A stretch of DNA of 62,339 nucleotides from Desulfosporosinus sp. OT (GCF_000224515.1 NZ_AGAF01000232.1:1-62339), one strand, 5' to 3'; shown: positions 1 to 6,696, numbered from the stretch's first letter. The notes: generated by a model from the letters alone, not told the origin. A program made the numbers and translations.

Positions 1-1
1 A

Positions 2-94
2 TTGAACCGGGTGGAGCTGGTGGGTCGTGATCAGCTTATCAAGATGCTAAATCGCTACAATGAGACATTAAGGACCTTGCACGCCAAACCCTAA
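2..94 (+). CDS. C-terminal end of a probable restriction endonuclease (Mrr-like), partial
   Basis: An open frame enters from the left edge and gives 30 residues ending HAKP-stop. The stretch RVELVGRDQLIKML resembles the last strand and helix of Mrr-type restriction endonuclease domains, which often end in a V-x-L-(I/V)-D/G-R-x-x-L-I-x-L-L pattern. The rest of the gene is outside the window. If correct, it would be a DNA-cleaving defence gene carried by the mobile element. A hairpin with a T-run about 110 bp downstream could end its transcript. The call rests on a short motif only. Confidence 0.5.
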   Translation: MNRVELVGRDQLIKMLNRYNETLRTLHAKP

Positions 95-257
95 AACGAT
101 CATAATCGTTACTTGGATGAAATCCACAAACATTACAAGCGACTTGTCTTAACTCACAATTTCGTTTAATATGAGAAGTGAAAATATTAAGTACTCCTTC
201 GTGTTCGCCCACTTCGGTTGCCGCCGTCGTGGGCTTTTCCTTTTTAAACGACATCAT
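39..257 (-). CDS. Small hypothetical protein with Cys residues, doubtful
   Basis: This 72-residue frame contains a C-x6-C-x2-C pattern (CELRQVACNVC, about residues 34-44) that could bind metal, and it uses AT-rich codons like neighbouring element genes. A GGAG lies about 11 nt before the ATG. Against it, the frame overlaps the end of the rightward endonuclease fragment and a terminator-like hairpin lies inside it. I recognise no family. Confidence 0.25.
   Translation of the reverse strand: MMSFKKEKPTTAATEVGEHEGVLNIFTSHIKRNCELRQVACNVCGFHPSNDYDRFRVWRARSLMSHCSDLAS
207..245 (+). terminator. Possible rho-independent terminator
   Basis: GCCCAC (207-212) pairs with GTGGGC (229-234) and is followed by a T-rich run (235-245). 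It lies downstream of the endonuclease fragment. The loop is long (16 nt), so the call is moderate. Confidence 0.4.
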
Positions 258-271
258 GCATCATTCAACTC

Positions 272-1174
272 CTACCCTCTTACCCTAACTTGATGTCCTT
301 CCGAAATATAAATTACATCATCATTACAATGGACCTGGATTTTACTTTTTCCATCGAAGCTCCATTCATATCGGCCACTAATCCACCCGTTACCGAATTT
401 CACTTGCAGAGCACTTCCGGCATGGACGGGCACACCGTTTACATAATGACGCAAACCACTTGACTCTTCATGAAGGATAATCGCACCTTGAACCCAGCCC
501 TCTGGAATCTTATTCGGAGCCATAGGGTCTTTTTCCTCAGACCATTTACGGCATTCCAAATTAAGTTTGTATGAAATGGGTTCTACCCAAGTAACATCCT
601 CTGAATATTGTCTTCCTGTCCAAGCAGAAAACTGTTCATTAGTAAATAGAATCCGTACATTTTCCATAAAGGGATTCCGTTGGTATTCTTCAGTATCCGT
701 CTCTCGATATTCGATTTGTTGAGACCATATTGCTGAAATAAAATCATCCGTACTCATAAAACGGGAAATTGGCAACGTTTGGACAAATTGAGCCCGCTTT
801 TTACCGATAGACGTTTCAGCGAAATCTTCTTTCTCTCTATGGCATAAATCTCTATACACTAGGAACATTCCAAAATGGTACATAAAGATATCGATTTCAC
901 CACTCATATGTTTGTCGATAATTAGCTTTACGAAGGTAAGCCGATTTGATTTCGACTTTATAAGTTCATAGGAGATAAGGATTCTATGCTGAAGTTGAAG
1001 ATTCGTGAAGAATGACTTTGAATATTGGTATTCGTAGCTCACAGATTGACGATGAATAGATCGGTTAATAATCACGGGCCATGTGGCTCTTGATTTGCCT
1101 CCGAATCCCCGTTCACTGAGTCCGATGAACATTTTTTCTAATTGAGTCACAGCGTCCTTTATGTGTACTGACAT
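272..1174 (-). CDS. Mobile-element protein with C-terminal DUF5348-like domain
   Basis: The product is 300 residues. The last 70 or so residues (HYVNGVPVHAG, then GNGWISGRYEW) resemble DUF5348, a small domain of unknown function common on Firmicute plasmids and integrative elements. I do not recognise the N-terminal 230 residues. The start is placed at the ATG at 1174 because AAAGGGGG lies about 9 nt upstream. A GTG at 1201 overlapping the stop of the preceding gene is an alternative. It appears to be the last gene of a leftward element operon. Function unknown. Confidence 0.7.
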   Translation of the reverse strand: MSVHIKDAVTQLEKMFIGLSERGFGGKSRATWPVIINRSIHRQSVSYEYQYSKSFFTNLQLQHRILISYELIKSKSNRLTFVKLIIDKHMSGEIDIFMYHFGMFLVYRDLCHREKEDFAETSIGKKRAQFVQTLPISRFMSTDDFISAIWSQQIEYRETDTEEYQRNPFMENVRILFTNEQFSAWTGRQYSEDVTWVEPISYKLNLECRKWSEEKDPMAPNKIPEGWVQGAIILHEESSGLRHYVNGVPVHAGSALQVKFGNGWISGRYEWSFDGKSKIQVHCNDDVIYISEGHQVRVRG

Positions 1175-1197
1175 TGTGGTTAACCCCCTTTCTTTCC

Positions 1198-1410
1198 TCA
1201 CAACCTTACGGATCTACCCTTGAGGAATTGATTTTGAATCCACCCATTATGAGTTAAGGCATTATAAGCGTAGGATAAATCTTCTCGCGCATTAACAGTT
1301 TCAACCTGAAAAGGCTTCAAGGACATTTTGTATATCCCCCAGTAACTTGATTTCTCAACGGTAACGCCCAGCTTATAACCGTTAATTACAACGTTAAAGT
1401 CGTATTTCAA
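1198..1410 (-). CDS. Hypothetical 70-aa element protein
   Basis: The product is a small basic protein beginning MKYDFNVVINGYKLGVTVEK, preceded by AGGGGTTGAAG about 10 nt before the ATG. It is packed directly against the DUF5348-type gene: its TGA overlaps a possible GTG start there, which suggests translational coupling. Alternating hydrophobic residues suggest a short beta-rich fold. No family recognised. Confidence 0.55.
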   Translation of the reverse strand: MKYDFNVVINGYKLGVTVEKSSYWGIYKMSLKPFQVETVNAREDLSYAYNALTHNGWIQNQFLKGRSVRL

Positions 1411-1565
1411 TTTACTTCAACCCCTTAGTCTTTCCGCCTAAAAAGAGGAAACGTCTTGATTTACTCACATTGGGCGGCATTTTCTTTTTGACTTCTCAGT
1501 TTATTTCGCCTGTTTCCATACAGGATCTTCCACAATTACGTCGAAACTACTTTAAGATGCCCCCT

Positions 1566-1727
1566 TTATACAATTGCTTGCTTATGCAGCCGCCCGTTCT
1601 CCGCCTCCTCCTTAAGTATCTGCTTAAGAACCAAACGTGCCAACAAATCAATCCCTCTTTCAGGATTAGGATGTGGTACAAATTTAACAGTAAGATTGAC
1701 TGTGATCTCTTGCGGTTTACGTGACAC
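1566..1727 (-). CDS. Hypothetical 53-aa element protein, GTG start
   Basis: A GTG at 1727 is preceded by a near-ideal AAAGGAGGGG site. The frame reads MSRKPQEITVNLTVKF and continues to LHKQAIV before TAA at 1566. Codon use matches the neighbours. It is a short charged protein with a predicted strand followed by a Lys/Glu-rich helix (LLARLVLKQILKEEAE), of the kind often found among control genes of integrative elements. It sits between the leftward XRE repressor and the 70-aa gene, so it probably belongs to the same leftward transcript. Function unknown. Confidence 0.65.
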   Translation of the reverse strand: MSRKPQEITVNLTVKFVPHPNPERGIDLLARLVLKQILKEEAENGRLHKQAIV

Positions 1728-1822
1728 TATCTTCCCCTCCTTTCGTTAACATACTAGGGGCTATTACTTGCTTCTCTCCTTCCCCCATTTTCGGGCTTTA
1801 TTTTGGGCAATTTAATTATCTG

Positions 1823-1841
1823 TGGATATTTTTATTACCCA
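1823..1841. promoter_or_regulatory. Operator-like site O1
   Basis: The sequence TGGATATTTTTATTACCCA matches the core GGnTAAwAwTATTACC shared by five sites in the 1823-2237 interval. It lies upstream of the leftward 53-aa gene. Confidence 0.45.
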
Positions 1842-1878
1842 CGATGACAAAAAAATAATATTGCTTTTTAAAATAGTA

Positions 1879-1907
1879 TTGACCCGGATAATTTTATTAC
1901 CTATAAT
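1879..1907 (+). promoter_or_regulatory. Sigma-A-type promoter pointing right, containing operator O2
   Basis: TTGACC (1879-1884) and TATAAT (1902-1907) are separated by exactly 17 nt. The spacer holds the operator-like GGATAATTTTATTACC (1886-1901), and another site (1916-1930) lies just downstream. A transcript from here would first be antisense to the leftward XRE gene and then enter the rightward ImmR-like gene. Promoter quality is high by sequence; its use is inference. Confidence 0.55.
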
Positions 1908-1915
1908 GGATTAAA

Positions 1916-1930
1916 GATAATAAAATTACC
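1916..1930. promoter_or_regulatory. Operator-like site O3
   Basis: GATAATAAAATTACC lies immediately downstream of the rightward promoter, at the position expected of the transcription start, and overlaps the stop codon of the leftward XRE gene. Confidence 0.45.
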
Positions 1931-2156
1931 TGTTGATAAGCCTCCTTTTCATTGATTCAAAGTAATCTGGAAATAAAACTTTTTCATCAATATCAAAATA
2001 TTGTGCGAGTTTAAACATTAGGTCCCGGCCTGGGGTAAAAGCCCCACCTTCAATCTTTCTAACGTATATTTCCGAAATACCAACATCTTTCGCTACTTTA
2101 GCCTGTGTGCCTTTTAACTTTCGCATAGCTTTAAAAGTCAAACGCGCATTATTCAT
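1926..2156 (-). CDS. XRE-family HTH regulator (76 aa)
   Basis: This is a compact helix-turn-helix protein. The Cro/C1-type HTH spans about residues 5-60 (KLKGTQAKVAKDVGISEIYVRKIEGG), followed by a short tail (LFPDYFESMKRR). The start is the ATG at 2156, with AGAGGTGA about 8 nt upstream; an in-frame GTG at 2168 falls within that binding site and is less likely. The gene is divergent from the ImmR-like gene. Its promoter (2186-2214) contains an operator-like site, so autoregulation is likely. Probable role: Cro- or C1-like arm of the element's genetic switch. Confidence 0.85.
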   Translation of the reverse strand: MNNARLTFKAMRKLKGTQAKVAKDVGISEIYVRKIEGGAFTPGRDLMFKLAQYFDIDEKVLFPDYFESMKRRLINR

Positions 2157-2185
2157 TTTCAATGTCACCTCTTTCTGTTAGATCA

Positions 2186-2214
2186 ATTATATGGGCAATA
2201 TTTTTACCCGTCAA
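2186..2214 (-). promoter_or_regulatory. Leftward promoter of the XRE gene with embedded operator O4
   Basis: On the minus strand TTGACG (2214-2209) is followed after 17 nt by TATAAT (2191-2186). The spacer carries GGGTAAAAATATTGCCC (2193-2209 on the plus strand as GGGCAATATTTTTACCC). A repressor bound here would block RNA polymerase directly. Confidence 0.7.
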
Positions 2215-2222
2215 GTAGTTTT

Positions 2223-2237
2223 GGGTAAAAATATTAC
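2223..2237. promoter_or_regulatory. Operator-like site O5
   Basis: GGGTAAAAATATTAC lies 14 nt outside O4, between the two divergent regulator genes and just upstream of the ImmR-like ribosome binding site. It is oriented as the inverted partner of O4. Confidence 0.45.
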
Positions 2238-2263
2238 ATTTTTTTTAAATGGAGGAATATATT

Positions 2264-2674
2264 ATGTCCATCGGTAAAGTACTTACCAAGTTAAGGACAC
2301 AAAAAGGTATGAGTCAATATGACGTTGCAGATAAATTAGGAATTCAGCGATCACGCTATAATGCTTGGGAAAACGAACGCGCCGAACCAAAACTGGATAT
2401 GATTAATACTTTAGCCGACTTCTTCGGGGTAACTCCTGACTACTTATTACAGTATAAAACTAAATCTGATACTCCTTCTTGGGCCACAGCCAAGGATAAG
2501 CGCGATTTCAAAAAAATGCTTGAAGAGGATGATGACCTAATGTTTGACGGCGTTCCCATCGAAGGTGATGATCGACAACGAATCAAAGATGTCCTTACTG
2601 GCCTTTTCTGGGAAGCGAAACAGATGAACAAACGCAAAAAGAAACCCGACAGCACGAACGACACCAAAAAATAA
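2264..2674 (+). CDS. ImmR-like XRE repressor of the element
   Basis: The product is 136 residues with an N-terminal HTH_3 domain (about residues 4-60: LRTQKGMSQYDVADKLGIQRSR, then PDYLLQYK) and an acidic linker with a basic tail (NKRKKKPD). The start is the ATG at 2264, since GGAGGAATATATT fits as the binding site; the upstream ATG at 2249 overlaps it. It is followed at once by an ImmA-type protease gene, the arrangement known from ICEBs1 and related elements, where ImmR represses excision and transfer genes until ImmA cleaves it. Role inferred from that family. Confidence 0.85.
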   Translation: MSIGKVLTKLRTQKGMSQYDVADKLGIQRSRYNAWENERAEPKLDMINTLADFFGVTPDYLLQYKTKSDTPSWATAKDKRDFKKMLEEDDDLMFDGVPIEGDDRQRIKDVLTGLFWEAKQMNKRKKKPDSTNDTKK

Positions 2675-2715
2675 TCCATGGTGCCGTTTTTTTATAAAGG
2701 GGTGCATATTAAAAT

Positions 2716-3135
2716 ATGGACAAGCTTATACATACCTTAAGACGTAAGTATAATACCAATTGCCCCTTCACTATTGCTGAACACCTTAATATCCATATCC
2801 GTTTTGCTGATCTTGGTAAATACACCCGTGGTATTTATTATAGTAAACTCAGGCGTAGATTTATCGTAATTAACTCTAGGCTAGATTCCCACTGGCAACG
2901 TTTTATATGCGCTCACGAGCTGGCACACGACAGGCTCCATAGAGGTTTAAATCGTTTCTTTATGGATCAATATTCCTTTTTAAACACAAATAGGTACGAA
3001 AGACAAGCTAATGAATTCGCAGTTCAATTGCTCCTATCCACTACAAATATACATACTGGTGAGACCATTGAACATTTCTTTCTTAGAAATGGCGTGCCGA
3101 CCGAAATGATTAAATATTTTTATAAGAACTTTTAA
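2716..3135 (+). CDS. ImmA/IrrE-family metallopeptidase
   Basis: The 139-residue protein contains the zinc-peptidase motif HELAH (67-71) and a downstream ERQANEFA (about 95-102) supplying the third ligand, both typical of ImmA/IrrE (DUF955). AAAGGGGTG precedes the ATG. In ICEBs1-type elements this enzyme cleaves the ImmR repressor in response to DNA damage or cell-density signals and so triggers excision. The adjacent ImmR-like gene supports the same role here. The product ends with a short basic helix and has no extra domains. Confidence 0.88.
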   Translation: MDKLIHTLRRKYNTNCPFTIAEHLNIHIRFADLGKYTRGIYYSKLRRRFIVINSRLDSHWQRFICAHELAHDRLHRGLNRFFMDQYSFLNTNRYERQANEFAVQLLLSTTNIHTGETIEHFFLRNGVPTEMIKYFYKNF

Positions 3136-3212
3136 GAACGAATTTATAGAAATCCTCTGCCCATATCTTTTTTGCCATCTTGATGAACACGTGTTCTTTT
3201 CCTTGTAAAAAA

Positions 3213-3275
3213 GAGGAATATACACAATGAGCAGAATTATCCGTGCAGCATCCTATGCAGATATAGGGCTTTAGT
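3213..3275 (+). pseudogene. Duplicated, broken 5' end of the serine recombinase gene
   Basis: The stretch from GAGGAATATACACA through ATG (3227) and the next 29 bases is identical to the start region of the intact recombinase gene at about 4658-4704, apart from a 2-nt difference just before the ATG. One T is then missing relative to the intact gene (3258-3259), so the frame shifts and stops at TAG (3272-3274) after 15 codons. Beyond about 3265 homology ends and the nested cassette begins. Either the cassette inserted into the recombinase gene start and rebuilt it, or a former recombinase gene has been lost apart from its start. Confidence 0.85.
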
Positions 3276-3374
3276 TTGAATAAGGGCTTGAGGCTTTTAG
3301 AGCCTTCGGAAAAGGAAAACCCTAGCTGGATTAGGCCTAGGTCCGACGAAATTCAGGTTTAGGTAATGAATAAA

Positions 3375-3590
3375 ATGGTTAAATATACCTCATCTTTTAA
3401 CCAACACATGTTGTATTTGCGTTGAATGTTGGTTAAACTATATTTAACTAAAAGACTATTAGGTTATATTATGTAGTGGTTAAAAATGGATGATTTGTAA
3501 CACTTTCAAATTTTAAAGCTAAAATATAGTAATGACATTTAACTAACAAACTATAGCATTTTCTTGGTTTGTTGGTTAAAATATAGTTAG
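3375..3590 (+). promoter_or_regulatory. Repeated operator-like motifs upstream of the nested gene pair
   Basis: This 468-bp gene-poor stretch (3136-3603) contains recurring GGTTAAAnTATA motifs: at 3379 (GGTTAAATATA), 3432-3448 (perfect inverted repeat GTTAAA-CTATA-TTTAAC), 3538-3556 (ATTTAACTAACAAACTATAG) and 3571-3590 (GTTGGTTAAAATATAGTTAG). The last abuts the AGGAGGG site of the first gene. This arrangement suggests autoregulation, as in toxin-antitoxin operons. No clear -35/-10 pair could be fixed. Confidence 0.5.
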
Positions 3591-3603
3591 GAGGGATAGT
3601 CGA

Positions 3604-3897
3604 ATGATAAAAAATGTTTTAAGGGAAGAACTTGATAGGCTCCAGCGTATGGAAAAAGTCTACCGTGAAAAGATTGCTATGCTTCCGAAGGGTAGTATCC
3701 AATATAAGTATATAAATGGCCGTAAATATCCGTATCTTTTTGTTCGAGAGGGGAAACAAGTTAAAAGTCAATATTTAAAACTTGATGAGAAAGCACTTAG
3801 TGAATTTCAGTTTCAGATTGAACAGAGAAGGAAGTACGAAAAAGTTCTAATAGATATAAATAAAGATTATAAGATAATTTCAAAGGCAATTCACTGA
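3604..3897 (+). CDS. Small basic protein, candidate antitoxin of the nucleotidyltransferase pair
   Basis: The product has 97 residues: an N-terminal helix (REELDRLQRMEKVYREKIAM), a central strand-rich section LPKGSIQYKYINGRKYPYL then REGKQVKSQYL, and a C-terminal charged helix. The LPKG-x-K-x2-G-x2-Y-x-YL-x2-R-x-G-K-x-KS-x-Y pattern recurs in short proteins I recall near nucleotidyltransferase genes, but I cannot name a family with certainty. AGGAGGG precedes the ATG. Its TGA overlaps the next ATG by one base, so the two are translationally coupled. Antitoxin role is inference from size, order and coupling. Confidence 0.6.
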   Translation: MIKNVLREELDRLQRMEKVYREKIAMLPKGSIQYKYINGRKYPYLFVREGKQVKSQYLKLDEKALSEFQFQIEQRRKYEKVLIDINKDYKIISKAIH

Positions 3898-4568
3898 TGA
3901 GCAACGAAAAGGATATTTTTAGGAATATTATTTGTATACTTGGAGACTTAGGCATTCTAGAACACTTGCTTTTAATTGGCAGTTGGGCTGAATATTTGTA
4001 TGAGATTACCTATTTCGAAGACTTTCAAGCCAATCTACGGACCCGAGATGTGGATATGTTAATTATGAATTTGGGGCGTCCGAGAGAAAAAATTAATATT
4101 AAAAGAGCGTTGGAAGAACATGGCTTTATTTACGAGGTAGATAGATTAACTGGCGTCACAAAGTTTTTTCAGGGAACACTAGAATTAGAATTCTTAGCGC
4201 GGGAAATTGGTGCAGGACAAACGGAACCTTATGTTTCACGGTCCCTGGGGGTTAAAGTTGAAGGGTTACGTCACATGGATATGTTAATTGATTCTCAGAT
4301 GAAATTAGAAATTTACGGATATTTAATTAATGTCCCTACCCCACATGCCTATGTATTGCATAAACTATTGATATGGCCAACACGCGGAGCTAAACAAGAA
4401 AAGGATATGCGTGCAATAGAAAATCTTTTAGATACTTTTGAATGCTTTTCGTCAGAGAAAGATAATTTGATAGAAATGTATCGTAATAAGCTAACCCGGA
4501 AACAAATCAAAACTATCGATATGGTTTGTAAAAATAATGCAATTAAGTTATTTACAGACCAGTTTTAA
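3897..4568 (+). CDS. Nucleotidyltransferase-fold protein, candidate toxin or abortive-infection factor
   Basis: The product has 223 residues. A GS pair (28-29, in LLLIGSWAEYLYE) is followed by DVD (51-53, in RTRDVDMLI), which fits the G-S-x(n)-D-x-D signature of the polymerase-beta-type nucleotidyltransferase fold, with an unusually long spacing. A possible third acidic strand is LELEFLA (about 98-104). AbiEii, MenT and MNT toxins share this fold. Here it pairs with a small upstream protein rather than an AbiEi-type winged-helix protein. It sits in a nested cassette inside an integrative element. NTP or tRNA targeting is inference only. Confidence 0.65.
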   Translation: MSNEKDIFRNIICILGDLGILEHLLLIGSWAEYLYEITYFEDFQANLRTRDVDMLIMNLGRPREKINIKRALEEHGFIYEVDRLTGVTKFFQGTLELEFLAREIGAGQTEPYVSRSLGVKVEGLRHMDMLIDSQMKLEIYGYLINVPTPHAYVLHKLLIWPTRGAKQEKDMRAIENLLDTFECFSSEKDNLIEMYRNKLTRKQIKTIDMVCKNNAIKLFTDQF

Positions 4569-4578
4569 CATAAGACTC

Positions 4579-4616
4579 GCCCCCACATAGAAATCCTATG
4601 CGTGGGGGCTTATTTA
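4579..4616 (+). terminator. Rho-independent terminator of the nucleotidyltransferase pair
   Basis: GCCCCCAC (4579-4586) plus ATAG pairs with CTAT and GTGGGGGC (4602-4609), with a two-base bulge, followed by TTATTTATT. It sits 11 nt after the stop codon and isolates the pair from the recombinase gene. Confidence 0.85.
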
Positions 4617-4672
4617 TTGGACCTATCCTAGACTGTGAGTGACAGAATATAGAAGGGAGGAATATACACAAA

Positions 4673-6283
4673 ATGAGCAGAATTATCCGTGCAGCATCCT
4701 ATGCTAGATATAGTAGTGACAATCAACGCGAGGAATCCATTACAGCCCAAAATAGAGCCATTGAGGAATACTGCAAGAGAAAAGGCTATGCACTAGTTAA
4801 AAGGTACGCAGATGAGGCTAAGAGCGCTACAACGGATAATAGATCTGACTTCCAACGCATGATCGAGGAAAGTGCGTTAGGGGTGTTCGAGGTGGTGGTT
4901 GTGCATAAATTTGACCGTTTTGCACGGAACCGCTATGACTCAGCTTTTTATAAACGAAAGCTAAAACTTAACCTGATCAAGGTAGAAAGTGTTTTAGAGC
5001 AATTGGATAATTCTCCCGAGTCTGTTATTCTTGAATCAGTTCTAGAGGGCATGGCTGAATATTATAGCAAGAACCTTGCTCGTGAGGTACGTAAAGGGCT
5101 TAATGAAAATGCGATGAAAGCCACCCACAACGGGGGCCGTCCACCATATGGCCTCAAAGTTAATCCTAAAACTCAAATGTATGAAATTGACGTAAAAAGA
5201 TACAAAGCCGTTCAAATGTATTTCGAAGGACTTGATGCTGATTTAACAAGAGCCGAGATTGCCCGATTAATAAATCGTGCTGGATTCAGAACTTACACCG
5301 GAGATGAATTTAAGATTACAAGTTTTGATACCTGGGCAACAAACCCCAAATACAAAGGTGATTATGTATGGAATGCCAGCTCATCAAAAGATGAATCGGG
5401 TAAACGAAACAGCCATCTCAAAAAACCTATTGAAGAGCAAATTATTCTTAAAGGGGCAATTCCGGCCATTGTTCCGGAGGATCTCTGGGAAAGGGTGAAT
5501 GCTAAATTGAAAAAAAGAGAAAGCAACAGTGAAAAAGTTCGATTGAAAGCAAAAGCAGTTTATCTACTTAGCGGTAAGGTTTTCTGCTTTCAGTGTGGTA
5601 ACCAAATTTCAGGTGAGTCTTACACCAGCCGTGGCCGAAAATACGCCTATTATAAATGTTCCAGCAAGTGCGAAAATAAGGGGATTCCAAAAGGACTCCT
5701 TGAGAACGTCGTTATAGATAAATTGATAGAAATTTGTTTTTCGCCTGAAGCTATTCAAAGGATAGTGGAAAAAGTCCAAAAACTGTACAAAGAAAAACAA
5801 GGTACGGTTACCAATGATGCCAAACCACTTAAAGAAGAAATCGCTTCTTTAGAGGCCAAAATAAACAATTGGATTGATGCCATTGGAGACGGTGTGCTTG
5901 ACAGAAATATTCTGGCCACAAAAATTAAAGAAGCCAATGAAAAGAAAGTTTTTCTTACTTCTCAGTTGGCTCAGGTTGAAATTATTCAGAAAACGCCGGA
6001 AATTGATGACGCGGCAATCATAAAAGTATTAAACAACAGAAAAGCCGCCCTTTTATCCGATAATCCAACGGATCAAAAGGCGGTCATTCAGGAATATGTT
6101 GACACTATAAATGTTTTCTTTACTGGTGATAAAAAACTTGATATAGAGATCACTGTTAAATTCAATATGTTAGGTGTACCAATGGTGGAGGCGAGGGGAT
6201 TTGCACCCCTGTATCGAAGAGCTGCCACAAAAGCGTCTACGCGTGTATCCTTTATTTTAAGTTTCGCCAGTCTTGACTCCTAA
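4673..6283 (+). CDS. Large serine recombinase (element integrase)
   Basis: The 536-residue protein has an N-terminal resolvase domain (about 5-150) with YARYSSDNQ, where Ser14 is the likely nucleophile, and DRFARNRYD. A recombinase domain follows (about 155-260), then a zinc ribbon (CFQCGNQ near 307, later cysteines near 332-336) and a coiled-coil region (about 365-440). GGGAGG lies about 12 nt before the ATG. The last 34 codons (from MVEARGF) are read from DNA that is antisense to the 3' part of ssrA, so the C-terminus is fixed by the integration junction. Family role: unidirectional attP x attB integration and excision. Confidence 0.93.
   Translation: MSRIIRAASYARYSSDNQREESITAQNRAIEEYCKRKGYALVKRYADEAKSATTDNRSDFQRMIEESALGVFEVVVVHKFDRFARNRYDSAFYKRKLKLNLIKVESVLEQLDNSPESVILESVLEGMAEYYSKNLAREVRKGLNENAMKATHNGGRPPYGLKVNPKTQMYEIDVKRYKAVQMYFEGLDADLTRAEIARLINRAGFRTYTGDEFKITSFDTWATNPKYKGDYVWNASSSKDESGKRNSHLKKPIEEQIILKGAIPAIVPEDLWERVNAKLKKRESNSEKVRLKAKAVYLLSGKVFCFQCGNQISGESYTSRGRKYAYYKCSSKCENKGIPKGLLENVVIDKLIEICFSPEAIQRIVEKVQKLYKEKQGTVTNDAKPLKEEIASLEAKINNWIDAIGDGVLDRNILATKIKEANEKKVFLTSQLAQVEIIQKTPEIDDAAIIKVLNNRKAALLSDNPTDQKAVIQEYVDTINVFFTGDKKLDIEITVKFNMLGVPMVEARGFAPLYRRAATKASTRVSFILSFASLDS
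6170..6283. other. Probable attachment junction of the element at the ssrA 3' end
   Basis: The element's recombinase frame and the host tmRNA gene meet here head to head, overlapping by about 100 bp. The tmRNA 3' CCA is at 6183. ssrA is kept complete. The exact crossover dinucleotide cannot be fixed from one junction, because the other end lies outside the window. Confidence 0.65.
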
Positions 6284-6534
6284 AGGAGAGGATTCAGTTC
6301 AGGCTAGCTCGATAATCTTAGCTAACGTCTCCGAGCATTGACATTAGAGCAACCTACTTATTTGACACCCTGGCCCTTCACCGTAGGTTACAGAAGGCAG
6401 GATGCTAGCGGCACTTAAGCAGCTAGGGCGTAATTATTTTCGTTAACTATTAGGTCCACCGTTTAACGAGACCAGGTGGAATCTCGACGCGCAACTCTTG
6501 CCACCGCTTCCCCGAGCGAGTCTAGAACGCCCCC
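6183..6534 (-). ncRNA. ssrA: Transfer-messenger RNA (tmRNA)
   Basis: The 352-nt RNA begins GGGGGCG (6534-6528), which pairs with CGCCUCC before the terminal A-CCA (6186-6183) to form the tRNA-like acceptor stem. The T arm (GGGGUGCAAAUCCCC) is present. The tag frame follows UAGUU and reads AAC GAA AAT AAT TAC GCC CTA GCT GCT TAA (6444-6415), giving (A)NENNYALAA. It rescues stalled ribosomes with SmpB, whose gene follows upstream. It is the host-side target of the element's integrase. Confidence 0.96.
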
Positions 6535-6548
6535 ATGTAAAGTTCTAA

Positions 6549-6580
6549 CATGCTTAGTATAACACATTTTCGTGTAAAGA
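6549..6580 (-). promoter_or_regulatory. Likely ssrA promoter
   Basis: On the minus strand TGTTATACT gives an extended -10 (TATACT at 6561-6556), about 15 nt upstream of the mature tmRNA 5' end, leaving a short leader for RNase P to remove. No strong -35 is seen. Confidence 0.45.
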
Positions 6581-6696
6581 ATAGCTAAATATCTATGGAA
6601 TCGCTGCATTTTAGTGGAAAATATTAAATCAATATCTTTTTATAGTCTTCTGAGCAATAAAACCATTAGATATTTGAATTAAAACTTGTATTAAAC

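Noticed and set aside
1470-1724. Rightward 84-aa frame
   Set aside because: It is antisense to the better-supported 53-aa gene, lacks a binding site and has no recognisable features.
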